In this document: positions 17,371 through 25,805 of the stretch, in pieces
Numbering within the stretch: position 1 is the first letter of the stretch
Layout: every line of letters begins with the position of its first letter
Assembly: GCF_011684115.1 (NCBI RefSeq)
Contig: NZ_JAADJV010000001.1
Span: 186,001 to 250,000, forward strand
Length of the DNA stretch: 64,000 nt
DNA from: Rahnella aceris
GTDB lineage: Bacteria; Pseudomonadota; Gammaproteobacteria; Enterobacterales; Enterobacteriaceae
Direction: 5' to 3'
Notes under the pieces: model-generated
Database searches by the model: none
Told to the model about the DNA's origin: nothing
The model's input: the letters and a program-made list of their open reading frames with translations, nothing else
Made by a program: the position numbers and the translations under genes

Positions 17371-17496
17371 ACTACCCCTGCATTCCGTCACCGGATAAAT
17401 AAGAGTCGTAAAAAGAAATACGTCGTTTTTGCCCGCAAAAAATTCATGAATGAATTATTCAGCGACATCGGCAGATTAAAATTAGGTAATGCACCT

Positions 17497-17513
17497 CTAC
17501 CATACAAGTATGT
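17497..17513. promoter_or_regulatory. Candidate RspR operator, copy 2 (upstream of GPH-dlgD)
   Basis: Exact 17-bp copy of the site at 14683-14699, in the same orientation relative to the downstream operon, about 127 bp before the symporter start. The flanks differ, so the conservation is of the site itself and not of a duplicated region. Confidence 0.65.
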
Positions 17514-17559
17514 GAAGTGGGTTTTATCGGATGGGATCACAAAAATAAGGGCAGAATTC

Positions 17560-17591
17560 CTCTGTACTGCAAGATGGATCACAGTACAGAG
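17560..17591. repeat. Inverted repeat downstream of yegS
   Basis: CTCTGTACTG / CAGTACAGAG, a perfect 10-bp stem with a 12-base loop, lies 25 bp after the yegS stop. The T-run expected of a terminator on the minus strand is weak and displaced (CCCTTATTTTTG about 10 bases away), so it may be a poor terminator or a regulator site. Confidence 0.4.
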
Positions 17592-17615
17592 AATGAACAA
17601 TGAGAAGGGATAATA

Positions 17616-18503
17616 TCAGCCGAGCAGTTCGCACTGAGGGGGTAAGCGGCACTGGATGGCATCAGGCAACACTTCGATACGGAACTGTTTGCCGGTCAGC
17701 GGTTCGCCGTCGAGGTTGAAGGTCATGTCGTGCGGCGCGGTGATTTCGAGCCACGGCAGACTGGCAGAAAGGATGTTTTTATTTTCTTCATTGCTGAGCA
17801 GACTGCGCAGGAATGAAGGCAGCAGCTCTTCTGATGTCAGAAGGCGTAGCTGCAACAGGCCGTCGTTGATCAACGCGTCCGGGCAAATTTGTTGCCCGCC
17901 ACCGGCCTGTCGGCCGTTACCGATGCCGATAACCAGCGCATCGCCTTCCCACTGAAAATCAGGGCCTTTAATTTCGCAGCGGTCAGCTTTGAGCGTATCC
18001 AGACGTAAAAGTCCGTGGATGAAATAGGAAACACCACCCAGAGCTGCTTTCAGTTTTTCCGGTGTTTCCGTAGTGATACGCGTCCCAAAGCCGCCGGTCG
18101 CCATGTTGATGAAGAAATGCTGGCTGTTGACGCATGCCAGATCAATATCGACGGCCCGGCCTTTTACCGCCAGTTGTAACGCCTGTTCCGGCGTCGGGGG
18201 AATACCGCAGGCGGTGGCGAAATCGTTCGCCGTCCCCAGTGGCACAATCCCCAGTACCGGTCTGACACCGTCGATTTGCGCCAGCGCACCTGCCACTTCG
18301 TTAATGGTGCCATCACCTCCACCGGCGATCACGGTTTCACAGCCCAGTTCTATGGCTTCAGCGACATAACGCGCCGCATCACCGTGTTCCCAGGTGACCC
18401 GTACTTCCAGCTTCACGCCTTCGGCACGCAGCGCGTTCACCGCTTCGCGCAGTTCTTCGATGGCTGCACCTTTTCCATTTAAAATCAGCAGTGCTGTGGT
18501 CAT
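17616..18503 (-). CDS. yegS: Lipid kinase YegS
   Basis: 295 residues of the diacylglycerol/sphingosine kinase-like family. The ATP-binding GGGDGT is at residues 61-66 with TINEVAGAL after it, PLGTANDFA follows as the second nucleotide motif, and the C-terminal FNLDGEPL loop is family-typical. E. coli YegS phosphorylates lipids such as phosphatidylglycerol in vitro; the physiological substrate is not known. AAAAGGAGCGTAC precedes the ATG. It sits next to CyaR and yegQ, as in E. coli. Confidence 0.9.
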   Translation of the reverse strand: MTTALLILNGKGAAIEELREAVNALRAEGVKLEVRVTWEHGDAARYVAEAIELGCETVIAGGGDGTINEVAGALAQIDGVRPVLGIVPLGTANDFATACGIPPTPEQALQLAVKGRAVDIDLACVNSQHFFINMATGGFGTRITTETPEKLKAALGGVSYFIHGLLRLDTLKADRCEIKGPDFQWEGDALVIGIGNGRQAGGGQQICPDALINDGLLQLRLLTSEELLPSFLRSLLSNEENKNILSASLPWLEITAPHDMTFNLDGEPLTGKQFRIEVLPDAIQCRLPPQCELLG

Positions 18504-18717
18504 GTACGCTCCTTTTATCTATACATAACAACAATAGATGATTATGACCGTATTTGGCTATCGGATAAATCAGTGAAGCATTCTTTCTGGTATTAAATAA
18601 TTGCAGTTAAAGTCATTCAATAAAAAACTTATTTATCTGCAAATGATTTTTTATTTTGAGGGCGGAAAGAGGTTATTTGTTCACTGAATGGGAGAACAGA
18701 GAATTGCCCGAATACCA
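18504..18717. other. yegS upstream region
   Basis: AT-rich stretch between the yegS start and the CyaR 3' end. It must hold the leftward yegS promoter. No reading frame or RNA structure was recognised. Confidence 0.5.
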
Positions 18718-18808
18718 AAAGAAAAGCCAGCTCAAGGGAGATTGAGCTGGCCAAGGAGGTGGTTCCTGGTATAGTCCGGTGCTTTATTTTGCATTCGAAG
18801 TAAATTGC
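18718..18808 (-). ncRNA. cyaR: Small regulatory RNA CyaR
   Basis: The minus strand at 18753-18769 reads CCAGGAACCACCTCCTT, the invariant seed region of CyaR, followed by the terminator stem CCAGCTCAA / TTGAGCTGG (18727-18752) and TTTTCTTTT. The position next to yegQ is that of E. coli cyaR. CyaR is an Hfq-dependent RNA that pairs with ribosome sites of targets such as ompX, luxS and nadE in E. coli. The 5' part differs from E. coli. The start at 18808 is inferred from the -10 box and CRP site; the length of about 91 nt compares with 87 in E. coli. Confidence 0.9.
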
Positions 18809-18814
18809 GAATGC

Positions 18815-18857
18815 ATATTAACCAGCCACCCTAAAAATAGATGTGATCGAATTCTTG
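18815..18857 (-). promoter_or_regulatory. cyaR promoter with class II CRP site
   Basis: On the minus strand the -10 hexamer TAATAT is at 18820-18815, seven bases before the inferred start. CAAGA-ATTCGA-TCACA (18857-18842) matches the CRP consensus TGTGA-N6-TCACA in its downstream half and is centred at about -41.5, the class II position. CyaR of E. coli requires cAMP-CRP, so the arrangement fits. The site lies between the yegQ stop and the RNA. Confidence 0.7.
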
Positions 18858-18872
18858 TTTTCGAAGAATTCC

Positions 18873-20258
18873 TTATTTTGAATGCGGATTCCGGGTGTCG
18901 GTTTCTTCCAGATTACGCAACAAAATAGCGAATTCCAGGCTGACATCTTCCGGCAACGCGACATATACGAAGTGGCCATTACCCGGCGCCACGTCGGTCG
19001 GCTGACCTTTTTTGTTGCGCAGCGCTTCCAGTGTGAACTGAACGTTACCCTGCGGCGTCATCATTTCCACACTGTCGCCGACGCTGAACTTATTTTTCAC
19101 GTCGATTTCTGCCCAACCATCCTTACGGTTACCGGTGAATTCACCGACAAACTGCTGGCGGTCGCTGACGGAGAAACCGTATTCGTAGTTCTGTTGTGCG
19201 TCATGCGTATGACGGCGCAGGAAACCTTCGGTGTAACCGCGATGCGCCAGGCCTTCCAGCGTTGAAAGCAGAGTCGGGTCAAAAGGTTTTCCGGCGACTG
19301 CATCGTCAATGGCGCGGCGATAAACCTGTGCGGTGCGGGCGCAATAGTAGAAGGATTTGGTACGGCCTTCGATTTTAAGCGAGTGCACACCCATTTTGGT
19401 CAGGGTTTCCACGTGCTGTATCGCCCGCAGATCCTTGGAATTCATAATATAAGTGCCGTGTTCGTCTTCAAACGCACTCATATATTCGCCCGGACGCATC
19501 GCTTCTTCCAGCATAAAGACTCTATCCGTCGGCTGGCCGATGCCTAATGTCGGTTCGGCGGCTTCAACCTGTTGAACGGGGATTGGCTCGTACTGATGCA
19601 CGATATTGCCGATGGCGTCTTCTTTGCCTTCCTGAACCTTATATTCCCAACGACAGGCGTTGGTGCAGGTTCCCTGATTGGGATCGCGTTTATTGATGTA
19701 ACCGGAAAGCAGGCAGCGGCCTGAATACGCCATGCACAGTGCGCCGTGCACGAAGATTTCGATTTCCATGTCCGGCACCTGAGCGCGGATTTCAGCGATC
19801 TCTTCCAGCGACAATTCGCGGGATAAAATCACCCGCGTCAGCCCCATTTGTTTCCAGAATTTTACTGTCGCCCAGTTAACGGCGTTGGCCTGCACCGACA
19901 GGTGAATATCCATCTGCGGAAACGCTTCCCGCACCATCATGATAAGGCCAGGATCGGACATAATCAGGGCATCCGGCCCCATATCGATGACCGGCTGTAA
20001 ATCACGGATAAAGGTTTTCAGCTTGGCGTTATGGGGGGCGATATTCACTACCACATAGAATTTTTTACCCAGAGCATGGGCTTCGTTGATGCCGGTCTCC
20101 AGATTCTGGTGGTTAAATTCGTTATTACGTACGCGCAGGCTGTAGCGCGGCTGACCGGCATAAACTGCATCGGCACCGTAAGCAAAAGCGTAACGCATGT
20201 TTTTCAGGGAGCCGGCAGGGGACAGCAGTTCCGGAACAAAAGAATCGCGGGTAAACAT
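18873..20258 (-). CDS. yegQ: tRNA hydroxylation protein TrhP (YegQ), U32 peptidase family
   Basis: 461 residues, very similar to E. coli YegQ (453). N-terminal PELLSPAGSLKNMRYAFAYG, SVQANAVNWATVKFW and the U32 signature EIEIFVHGALCMAYSGRCLL with cysteines GTCTNACRWEY are all present. YegQ/TrhP acts in prephenate-dependent 5-hydroxyuridine formation at the tRNA wobble position; the cysteines are thought to bind an Fe-S cluster. The ATG at 20258 gives the family N-terminus; the frame extends to 20279 without support. Cotranscription into cyaR is possible because only 64 bp separate them. Confidence 0.92.
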   Translation of the reverse strand: MFTRDSFVPELLSPAGSLKNMRYAFAYGADAVYAGQPRYSLRVRNNEFNHQNLETGINEAHALGKKFYVVVNIAPHNAKLKTFIRDLQPVIDMGPDALIMSDPGLIMMVREAFPQMDIHLSVQANAVNWATVKFWKQMGLTRVILSRELSLEEIAEIRAQVPDMEIEIFVHGALCMAYSGRCLLSGYINKRDPNQGTCTNACRWEYKVQEGKEDAIGNIVHQYEPIPVQQVEAAEPTLGIGQPTDRVFMLEEAMRPGEYMSAFEDEHGTYIMNSKDLRAIQHVETLTKMGVHSLKIEGRTKSFYYCARTAQVYRRAIDDAVAGKPFDPTLLSTLEGLAHRGYTEGFLRRHTHDAQQNYEYGFSVSDRQQFVGEFTGNRKDGWAEIDVKNKFSVGDSVEMMTPQGNVQFTLEALRNKKGQPTDVAPGNGHFVYVALPEDVSLEFAILLRNLEETDTRNPHSK

Positions 20259-20400
20259 AGTCAATCTCAGTCTGATCACAAGTCAGGGCCGTCCCGGATG
20301 CGGGGCGACGAAAGGTCGGAATTGTAACGTCTGAGTTGATCAAAAGCAGCCAGTTCGTGTGGGTATTTGAGGTTTTACGGGGGCAGATCAATTTTTGCAT

Positions 20401-20435
20401 CCTGAGGCTACAACAGGGAATGTGGCAGCCTCAGG
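20401..20435 (-). terminator. Stem-loop after yegP, weak terminator
   Basis: CCTGAGGCT / AGCCTCAGG forms a 9-bp stem with a long loop ten bases after the yegP stop; on the minus strand it is followed by ATGCAAAAATTG, so the T-run is poor. Confidence 0.4.
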
Positions 20436-20444
20436 ACAATCAGG

Positions 20445-20792
20445 TCAGGCGGTTTGCTGGGTAAGATCACGGATATCGGTACTGGTACCGTTTTTCACGA
20501 CCGACTGAACGCCTTTCTTCGATGCACTTTCCGTGGAGTACATTTCGCTCACGCCGATCACCTGATGATTTTTTGCTTTCAGCACAAAGTAGAACTGGCC
20601 GTCTTTCGAGGGTTTGACTTCGTACTGCGCTTCGTCAGGTGCGTTGGTTTGAACCGATGAAATGCCGTTTTCGGCCGAGGCTTTGCTGGCATACATTTCA
20701 CTGGTGAGGATAATCTCTCCGTTCCCGGCCTTCAGGTTAAAGTGAAACTGTCCATTCTTCGCTTTTTTCAGATCATAGTGACCATTAGCCAT
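20445..20792 (-). CDS. yegP: YegP family protein, two DUF1508 repeats
   Basis: 115 residues made of two tandem DUF1508 units: GHYDLKKAKNGQFHFNLKAGN...ILTSEMYASK and QYEVKPSKDGQFYFVLKAKN...IGVSEMYSTE. The family has a small alpha/beta fold and no established function. The ATG at 20792 with GGAG nine bases upstream gives the conserved N-terminus MANGHYDL. Located between baeR and yegQ, as in E. coli, and transcribed alone to judge from the 150-bp gap to baeR. Confidence 0.88.
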   Translation of the reverse strand: MANGHYDLKKAKNGQFHFNLKAGNGEIILTSEMYASKASAENGISSVQTNAPDEAQYEVKPSKDGQFYFVLKAKNHQVIGVSEMYSTESASKKGVQSVVKNGTSTDIRDLTQQTA

Positions 20793-20946
20793 AAAGGTAA
20801 TCTCCATCAGAGGGGTTATTTTCCAGAGATAAGTGTAGTTAAAGGAAACTTTTTCGCGGAGACAGGAGAAATTTAAGGCATGAAATGTGAACTGGCCGAC
20901 AGACTTTCAGCAACTTTACAAAACTCAATTGCCGGCCAGAAGCGCG

Positions 20947-21666
20947 TTAAACCAAATGGCAGGGCTCCGCTTCCCAGCGGTAACCGACGCCGTATACCGC
21001 CCGGATAAACGCCTTTTCGCCGTCCAGTGATTCGAGTTTGCGACGCAGATTTTTGATGTGGCTGTCGATGGTGCGATCGGTCACAACGCGGTAATCGTCG
21101 TAGAGATTATTGAGCAGCACTTCGCGGGTAAAAACGTAACCCGGTTTGACGGACAGGGTTTTCAGCAGGCGGAATTCCGCTGGCGTCAGCTCCAGTTCGT
21201 GCCCCTGGAATGTCGCCTGAAAGCGGGCTTCATCAATATGCAGACCGGTTTCTTTTGCCACGTGCTCATCCGGACGTACACAACGGCGCAGGATCACTTT
21301 CACGCGCGCGACCACTTCCCGCGGGCTGTACGGCTTGCAAATGTAATCATCGGCACCGATTTCCAGGCCAAGCAGGCGGTCGATCTCTTCGGTTTTGGCG
21401 GTCACCATCATGATCGGGACATCAGAGAACTGGCGGATATCGCGGCAAATCGACAGGCCACTGCTGCCCGGCAGCATCAGATCCAGAAGGATCAGCGCCG
21501 GTGGCTGATTTTTAACCAGCGTAATCACGTCGTGCCCGTCCGGTAACCATTGGGTGGCATAGCCGGCGGCTTCCAGGTAGTCGATCAGCAACTGGGCGAG
21601 TTTAGGTTCATCTTCCACGATCAGAATTTTCAACGGCGCAGGGCCGGACAGTACAGAGTCGTTCAT
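20947..21666 (-). CDS. baeR: Response regulator BaeR
   Basis: 239 residues, OmpR/PhoB class. Receiver domain with phosphoacceptor Asp62 in [10 protein letters not shown], switch MMVTAK and [12 protein letters not shown]-terminal winged HTH with [17 protein letters not shown]. With BaeS it senses envelope stress (indole, flavonoids, metals) and activates drug efflux and spy in E. coli. The start follows the baeS stop directly without a gap, so the two are translationally coupled. Confidence 0.93.
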   Translation of the reverse strand: MNDSVLSGPAPLKILIVEDEPKLAQLLIDYLEAAGYATQWLPDGHDVITLVKNQPPALILLDLMLPGSSGLSICRDIRQFSDVPIMMVTAKTEEIDRLLGLEIGADDYICKPYSPREVVARVKVILRRCVRPDEHVAKETGLHIDEARFQATFQGHELELTPAEFRLLKTLSVKPGYVFTREVLLNNLYDDYRVVTDRTIDSHIKNLRRKLESLDGEKAFIRAVYGVGYRWEAEPCHLV

Positions 21667-23052
21667 TCAGTTTCTCAGGCCATGTGGAACAGAAAGGGGC
21701 AGGACGATGGTAATGCGCACGCCACCTGCCGGAGAGTGGCTGGCGCTGATTTGCCCGCCGTGGGCTTCGACGATATTCTGGCAAATCGCCAGACCTAACC
21801 CCGAGCCGCCGCTGGCGCGGTTACGCGAGCCTTCGGTACGGTAAAATCGTTCAAAAATACGGATCAGTTGTTCATCACTGATGCCCGGCGCGCTGTCCTG
21901 GAACATCAGATGCAGCGTTTTTTCGCGAATTTCTCCCAGAATTTCCAGGCCGCCATTTGGGTCAGTATAGCGCAGGCTGTTTTCCAGCAGATTGTTGATA
22001 AGTTGCGACAACCGCTGCGGGTCACCAAATACTTCGGCGCTTTCCGGCAGATGGCTGGTGAGCGTTAAGTGTTTGTTGTGGAAACGATCGCGCGAACCGG
22101 CCTCTGCCAGTTGCACCAGATGTACCACATCAGTGTCGACTTTACGGTACGCCAGCGCACCGGCATCAGACAGCGAAAGCTGGTGCAGGTCATCGACCAG
22201 TTTGGTCAGAATCGATACTTCAGATTGCAGTGATTCCAGTGAACCGACTGTCATTTTTCGCACACCGTCCTGCATGGCCTCCAGCTCACCGCGCAATACC
22301 GCCAGCGGAGTGCGTAATTCGTGAGAAATATCCGCCATGAATGCCCGGCGCATTTGCTCGTTTTTCTCCAGCGTCATTGCCAGCTGGTTAAAGTCCTGCG
22401 CCAGTTTCCCCAGTTCGTCTTCACTGTCGACCTCCACGCGGGTGCTGAAATTTCCTGCGGCAAGCTGGTGGGTGCCATTCACCAGCCGTTTTACCGGCGC
22501 GAGCATTCCGCGGGATAAAACCCAGGTTACGGCGGCGGCCAGCAGTGCAGTAAAGGCGACAATCATCCAACTGGTCCGGCTTTGCTGGCGCTCAAAGTTG
22601 ATATCGGCATCGCGGGTCAGGCGCTCAGCGGGTGTGGAAATTACCGAACCGATGACGACGCCATCAACGGTCATCACGCGGCGCGGTCCCTGGAGATCGG
22701 GGGGAACAGGCTGATCGTAACCACCGATCCGGCGGTCGTGACTGTCGAGGATCCAGAATTTTGTCCGCCAGCCCTGCGGTGGCATTCTCGGGCTGCTGTT
22801 TTGTTCAAATGAGCGCATCAGCTGATAGATTAACCGGTCATTTGTTTCCAAAAATTCCCAGTTACCATGCTGCTTGTACTGCTCCTGCAATGTGTCCGCC
22901 AGCAGCTCGACACGCTGTTCATTGCTTTGGCGGATGTAGTCAATAAAGCCCCGTTCGAAGCTCATCCGTACGCCCCAGTTCATGGTGATCAACACCAGCG
23001 CGCAGGTACAAAAGATGGCCATAAACAGCTTGGCAGTGATACCAGGTTTCAT
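21667..23052 (-). CDS. baeS: Sensor histidine kinase BaeS
   Basis: 461 residues (E. coli 467). Membrane helix at about 7-27, periplasmic domain to about 160, second helix at about 162-180, HAMP from [14 protein letters not shown], dimerisation helix with His244 in [19 protein letters not shown], and the ATPase boxes [18 protein letters not shown] and [10 protein letters not shown]. It phosphorylates BaeR. The ATG overlaps the mdtD stop by four bases, giving the conserved mdtD-baeS-baeR order. Confidence 0.93.
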   Translation of the reverse strand: MKPGITAKLFMAIFCTCALVLITMNWGVRMSFERGFIDYIRQSNEQRVELLADTLQEQYKQHGNWEFLETNDRLIYQLMRSFEQNSSPRMPPQGWRTKFWILDSHDRRIGGYDQPVPPDLQGPRRVMTVDGVVIGSVISTPAERLTRDADINFERQQSRTSWMIVAFTALLAAAVTWVLSRGMLAPVKRLVNGTHQLAAGNFSTRVEVDSEDELGKLAQDFNQLAMTLEKNEQMRRAFMADISHELRTPLAVLRGELEAMQDGVRKMTVGSLESLQSEVSILTKLVDDLHQLSLSDAGALAYRKVDTDVVHLVQLAEAGSRDRFHNKHLTLTSHLPESAEVFGDPQRLSQLINNLLENSLRYTDPNGGLEILGEIREKTLHLMFQDSAPGISDEQLIRIFERFYRTEGSRNRASGGSGLGLAICQNIVEAHGGQISASHSPAGGVRITIVLPLSVPHGLRN

Positions 23053-24524
23053 GATTTTCTCATCGGATCGGGGGAGCCGGCCTCAGCACGACGACGGCTA
23101 ATGATGGCATTTTTCTGCGTGTCAGGCGGCACTTTGGAAAATACCCAGGCGGGCAGGGCAATCACCAGTGCCATTGACATGTAGCAATACAGGAAAGCGG
23201 TGTGCAGGGTGCTGCTGTCAGGCGTAATCGCTTGCTGATGTGCAAACAGGCCAATCAGCAACCCGGCGACGCTGACACCGAGGCTCATCGACAATTGCAT
23301 GATCATCGACAGTAAGCTGTTGCCGCTGCTGGCAAGGCGCGGCGGCAAATCTTTGAGCGTAAGGGTATTCATCGACGAGAAGCGCAGGGAGTTCACCATT
23401 CCCTGGAAGAAAAGCACAATCGGGATCATCCACATGGCGCCATAAATCGCCACCAGCGGGAAGATAAGCGTAATCAGTGCCAGCAGCAAGGTGGCGCTGA
23501 CCAGTGCAGAACGGTAACCCAGCTGATTTACCAGCCGGACCACCACGCGTTTCATCCCCATGCTGCCCAGCACCATCGGGATCATCATCAGCCCGGCGTG
23601 GAAGGGCGTAAAGCCCATCCCGAGTTGCAGAAAGACCGGCGTCATAAATGGCAACATACCGCTGCCGATACGTCCCAGCAGGCTGCCGATCAGACCGATC
23701 TTAAAGGTCGGTGTATGGAACAGGCGCAGGGAAAACAGTGCCGAGAGATTGCCGCGCGCATGCATCCAGTAAATGCCCAGCGCGCCGCCACCGGCCACCA
23801 CCAGCAATACGATTTCCAGCGCCGTCAGCCCCATGCTGCGGCTGCCTTCCAGTGCCAGCGTCAGCGTCGCCATACACACGGCCAGCATGACAAACCCGCT
23901 GATATCAAAGCGCCGGGTCTGCATTTTATAATTTGGCATGATCATTAATGTGGCGATGCAACCGGCCAGACCGACCGGCAGATTGATCAGAAAAATCCAG
24001 TGCCAGCTGGCATATTGCACCAGAAAACCACCCAGCGCCGGACCCAGTAACGGACCGACCTGACCGGGCAGTGTCACCATCGTCATCGCTGCCATGTATT
24101 CGCTGCGCGGGACAATTTTCAGCACCGTCAGCCGTCCGACCGGCACCATCATCGCGCCGCCGATCCCCTGAACTATGCGCGACATCACCAGTTCACGCAG
24201 GCTTTCCGATTGCGCGCACAGTAGCGAGCCGAGCGTGAACAGCACAATGGCTGAAAAGAATACCCACTTCACACCGACTTTATCCGCCAGCCAGCCGCTC
24301 GCCGGTAACATCACCGCAACCGTCAGCACATAAGCGACAATAACCGAATGCATGTGCAGCGGGTTTTCGCCCAGACTGCGGGCCATGGACGGCAGGGCAG
24401 TATTGACGATCGTGGTGTCGAGGGCCTGCATAAAGAAGCCAAAGGCGACGATCCACAATTGCCAGCGAACCGAAGGTGGCAGCGGCGTGGAAGGCGATAA
24501 GGTGTCAGTATTTTCAGATTTCAT
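23049..24524 (-). CDS. mdtD: MdtD, DHA2-type MFS transporter
   Basis: 491 residues with 14 hydrophobic segments, typical of the DHA2 drug:H+ antiporter family. [19 protein letters not shown] in helix 1, [12 protein letters not shown] in the first loop and [20 protein letters not shown] are characteristic. In E. coli mdtD (also called iceT, linked to iron-citrate export) follows mdtABC. Here it is the first gene of the operon: upstream is a divergent aldo/keto reductase, and mdtABC are missing. A BaeR-box-like sequence lies about 90 bp upstream. The ribosome site is weak. Confidence 0.92.
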   Translation of the reverse strand: MKSENTDTLSPSTPLPPSVRWQLWIVAFGFFMQALDTTIVNTALPSMARSLGENPLHMHSVIVAYVLTVAVMLPASGWLADKVGVKWVFFSAIVLFTLGSLLCAQSESLRELVMSRIVQGIGGAMMVPVGRLTVLKIVPRSEYMAAMTMVTLPGQVGPLLGPALGGFLVQYASWHWIFLINLPVGLAGCIATLMIMPNYKMQTRRFDISGFVMLAVCMATLTLALEGSRSMGLTALEIVLLVVAGGGALGIYWMHARGNLSALFSLRLFHTPTFKIGLIGSLLGRIGSGMLPFMTPVFLQLGMGFTPFHAGLMMIPMVLGSMGMKRVVVRLVNQLGYRSALVSATLLLALITLIFPLVAIYGAMWMIPIVLFFQGMVNSLRFSSMNTLTLKDLPPRLASSGNSLLSMIMQLSMSLGVSVAGLLIGLFAHQQAITPDSSTLHTAFLYCYMSMALVIALPAWVFSKVPPDTQKNAIISRRRAEAGSPDPMRKS

Positions 24525-24612
24525 GAGTCATCGCATCAGCACAATCATTTTTGTGGCATTTCAGGAGGGAATTCACCTGCAGACCGGCTCACAGTGTAGC
24601 CAGAATGTTTCA

Positions 24613-24630
24613 GCAGAAAATGGAGGAAAT
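24613..24630 (-). promoter_or_regulatory. Candidate BaeR box upstream of mdtD
   Basis: The minus strand reads ATTTCCTCCATTTTCTGC, which agrees at about 12 of 17 defined positions with the E. coli BaeR box as I remember it (TTTTTCTCCATNATTGGC). Its place about 90 bp before mdtD fits autoregulation of the operon. Confidence 0.4.
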
Positions 24631-24783
24631 AAGGAGAGTCTTTCCCATTTTTTGACAATTCCTCTGACAATAAAGAATAGCTTTCAGCCTGACATTTTAT
24701 ATCAAAATGCTAAGGTTGACCTTTGACCATGAACCGTTCGCACGCAAAGTAAGTCTAATCTGAACTTATAAAGGGAGAGAATG

Positions 24784-25737
24784 ATGAGCAAAAGAGAACT
24801 GGGTCGTTCAGGTATTCAGGTGCCGCTGTTAACCTTTGGTGGCAATGTATTTGGCTGGACCGTCGATCAGGCTGCCTCGTTTAACCTGCTGGATGCCTTG
24901 CTGGATCATAAACTGAATTTCATCGATACGGCAGATGTGTACTCGAGCTGGGTTGAAGGCAACAAAGGGGGAGAATCCGAAACCATCATCGGCAACTGGC
25001 TGAAAAAATCCGGTAAGCGTGACCAGATCATTCTCGCCACCAAAGTCGGTAAGCCGATGGGCGAAGGTAAAGTCGGTTTGTCGCCGCGCTATATTAAAGA
25101 AGCGGTAGAAGCCTCTCTGAAACGTCTGCAAACAGATTATATCGATTTGTATCAGTCACATGATGACGATGCGGATACACCGCTGGCCGAAACTATGGCG
25201 GCATTTGACGCGTTAATCAAAGAAGGGAAAGTGCGCGCCGTCGGGGCATCTAACTACAGTGCGCCGCGTCTGGCCGAAGCGCTGAAAGTCAGCCAGGAAA
25301 ACGGGCTGGCACGTTATGAAACGCTGCAACCACAATACAATTTGTATGACCGCAAAGTGTATGAGGAAGCGCTGGAAAAAGTCGTGACAGATAATGGTCT
25401 GGGCGTCATCAACTTCTATGGCCTGGCCGCCGGCTTTCTGACCGGGAAATATCGAACCAAAGCCGATGCCGGTAAGAGTAAACGCGGCGAAAACGTGATT
25501 GCGCGTTGCCTGAATGAGCGCGGCCTGAAAGTATTGGCCGGACTGGATCAGGTGGCTGAGAAGCATGGCGCACAACCGGGACAGGTTGCACTGGCCTGGC
25601 AGATTGCCCGCCCGGGCATTACCTCACCGATCGTCAGTGCGACCTCCCTGCAACAGCTCAATGAACTGGCGCAGGCCGCAACCCTGAAACTCGATGATAC
25701 CGATACCAGGACCTTAAATGACGCCAGTGCCTGGTAA
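24784..25737 (+). CDS. Aldo/keto reductase
   Basis: About 317 residues, (beta/alpha)8 AKR fold. The catalytic tetrad can be placed: Asp and Tyr in NFIDTADVYSS, Lys in ILATKVGKP and His in LYQSHDDD. The C-terminal NADPH-binding part has ITSPIVSATSLQQLNELAQA. Closest in style to the YdjG/YeaE/general stress AKR group; substrate unknown. GGGAG is three bases from ATG 24781 and six from ATG 24784, so the second is preferred. Monocistronic, divergent from mdtD, in the place where mdtABC would be expected. Confidence 0.88.
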   Translation: MSKRELGRSGIQVPLLTFGGNVFGWTVDQAASFNLLDALLDHKLNFIDTADVYSSWVEGNKGGESETIIGNWLKKSGKRDQIILATKVGKPMGEGKVGLSPRYIKEAVEASLKRLQTDYIDLYQSHDDDADTPLAETMAAFDALIKEGKVRAVGASNYSAPRLAEALKVSQENGLARYETLQPQYNLYDRKVYEEALEKVVTDNGLGVINFYGLAAGFLTGKYRTKADAGKSKRGENVIARCLNERGLKVLAGLDQVAEKHGAQPGQVALAWQIARPGITSPIVSATSLQQLNELAQAATLKLDDTDTRTLNDASAW

Positions 25738-25754
25738 ATCCGGGATCTGAGATA

Positions 25755-25785
25755 TAAAAAAACCGCCTGATTCAGGCGGTTTGCG
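25755..25785. terminator. Bidirectional terminator between aldo/keto reductase and yegD
   Basis: AACCGCCTGA-TT-CAGGCGGTT is a strong stem flanked by a run of A on the left and TTTGCGTTT on the right, serving the convergent genes. The minus-strand version has the better T-run. Confidence 0.85.
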
Positions 25786-25805
25786 TTTATCTGCATCTTT
25801 AAATC

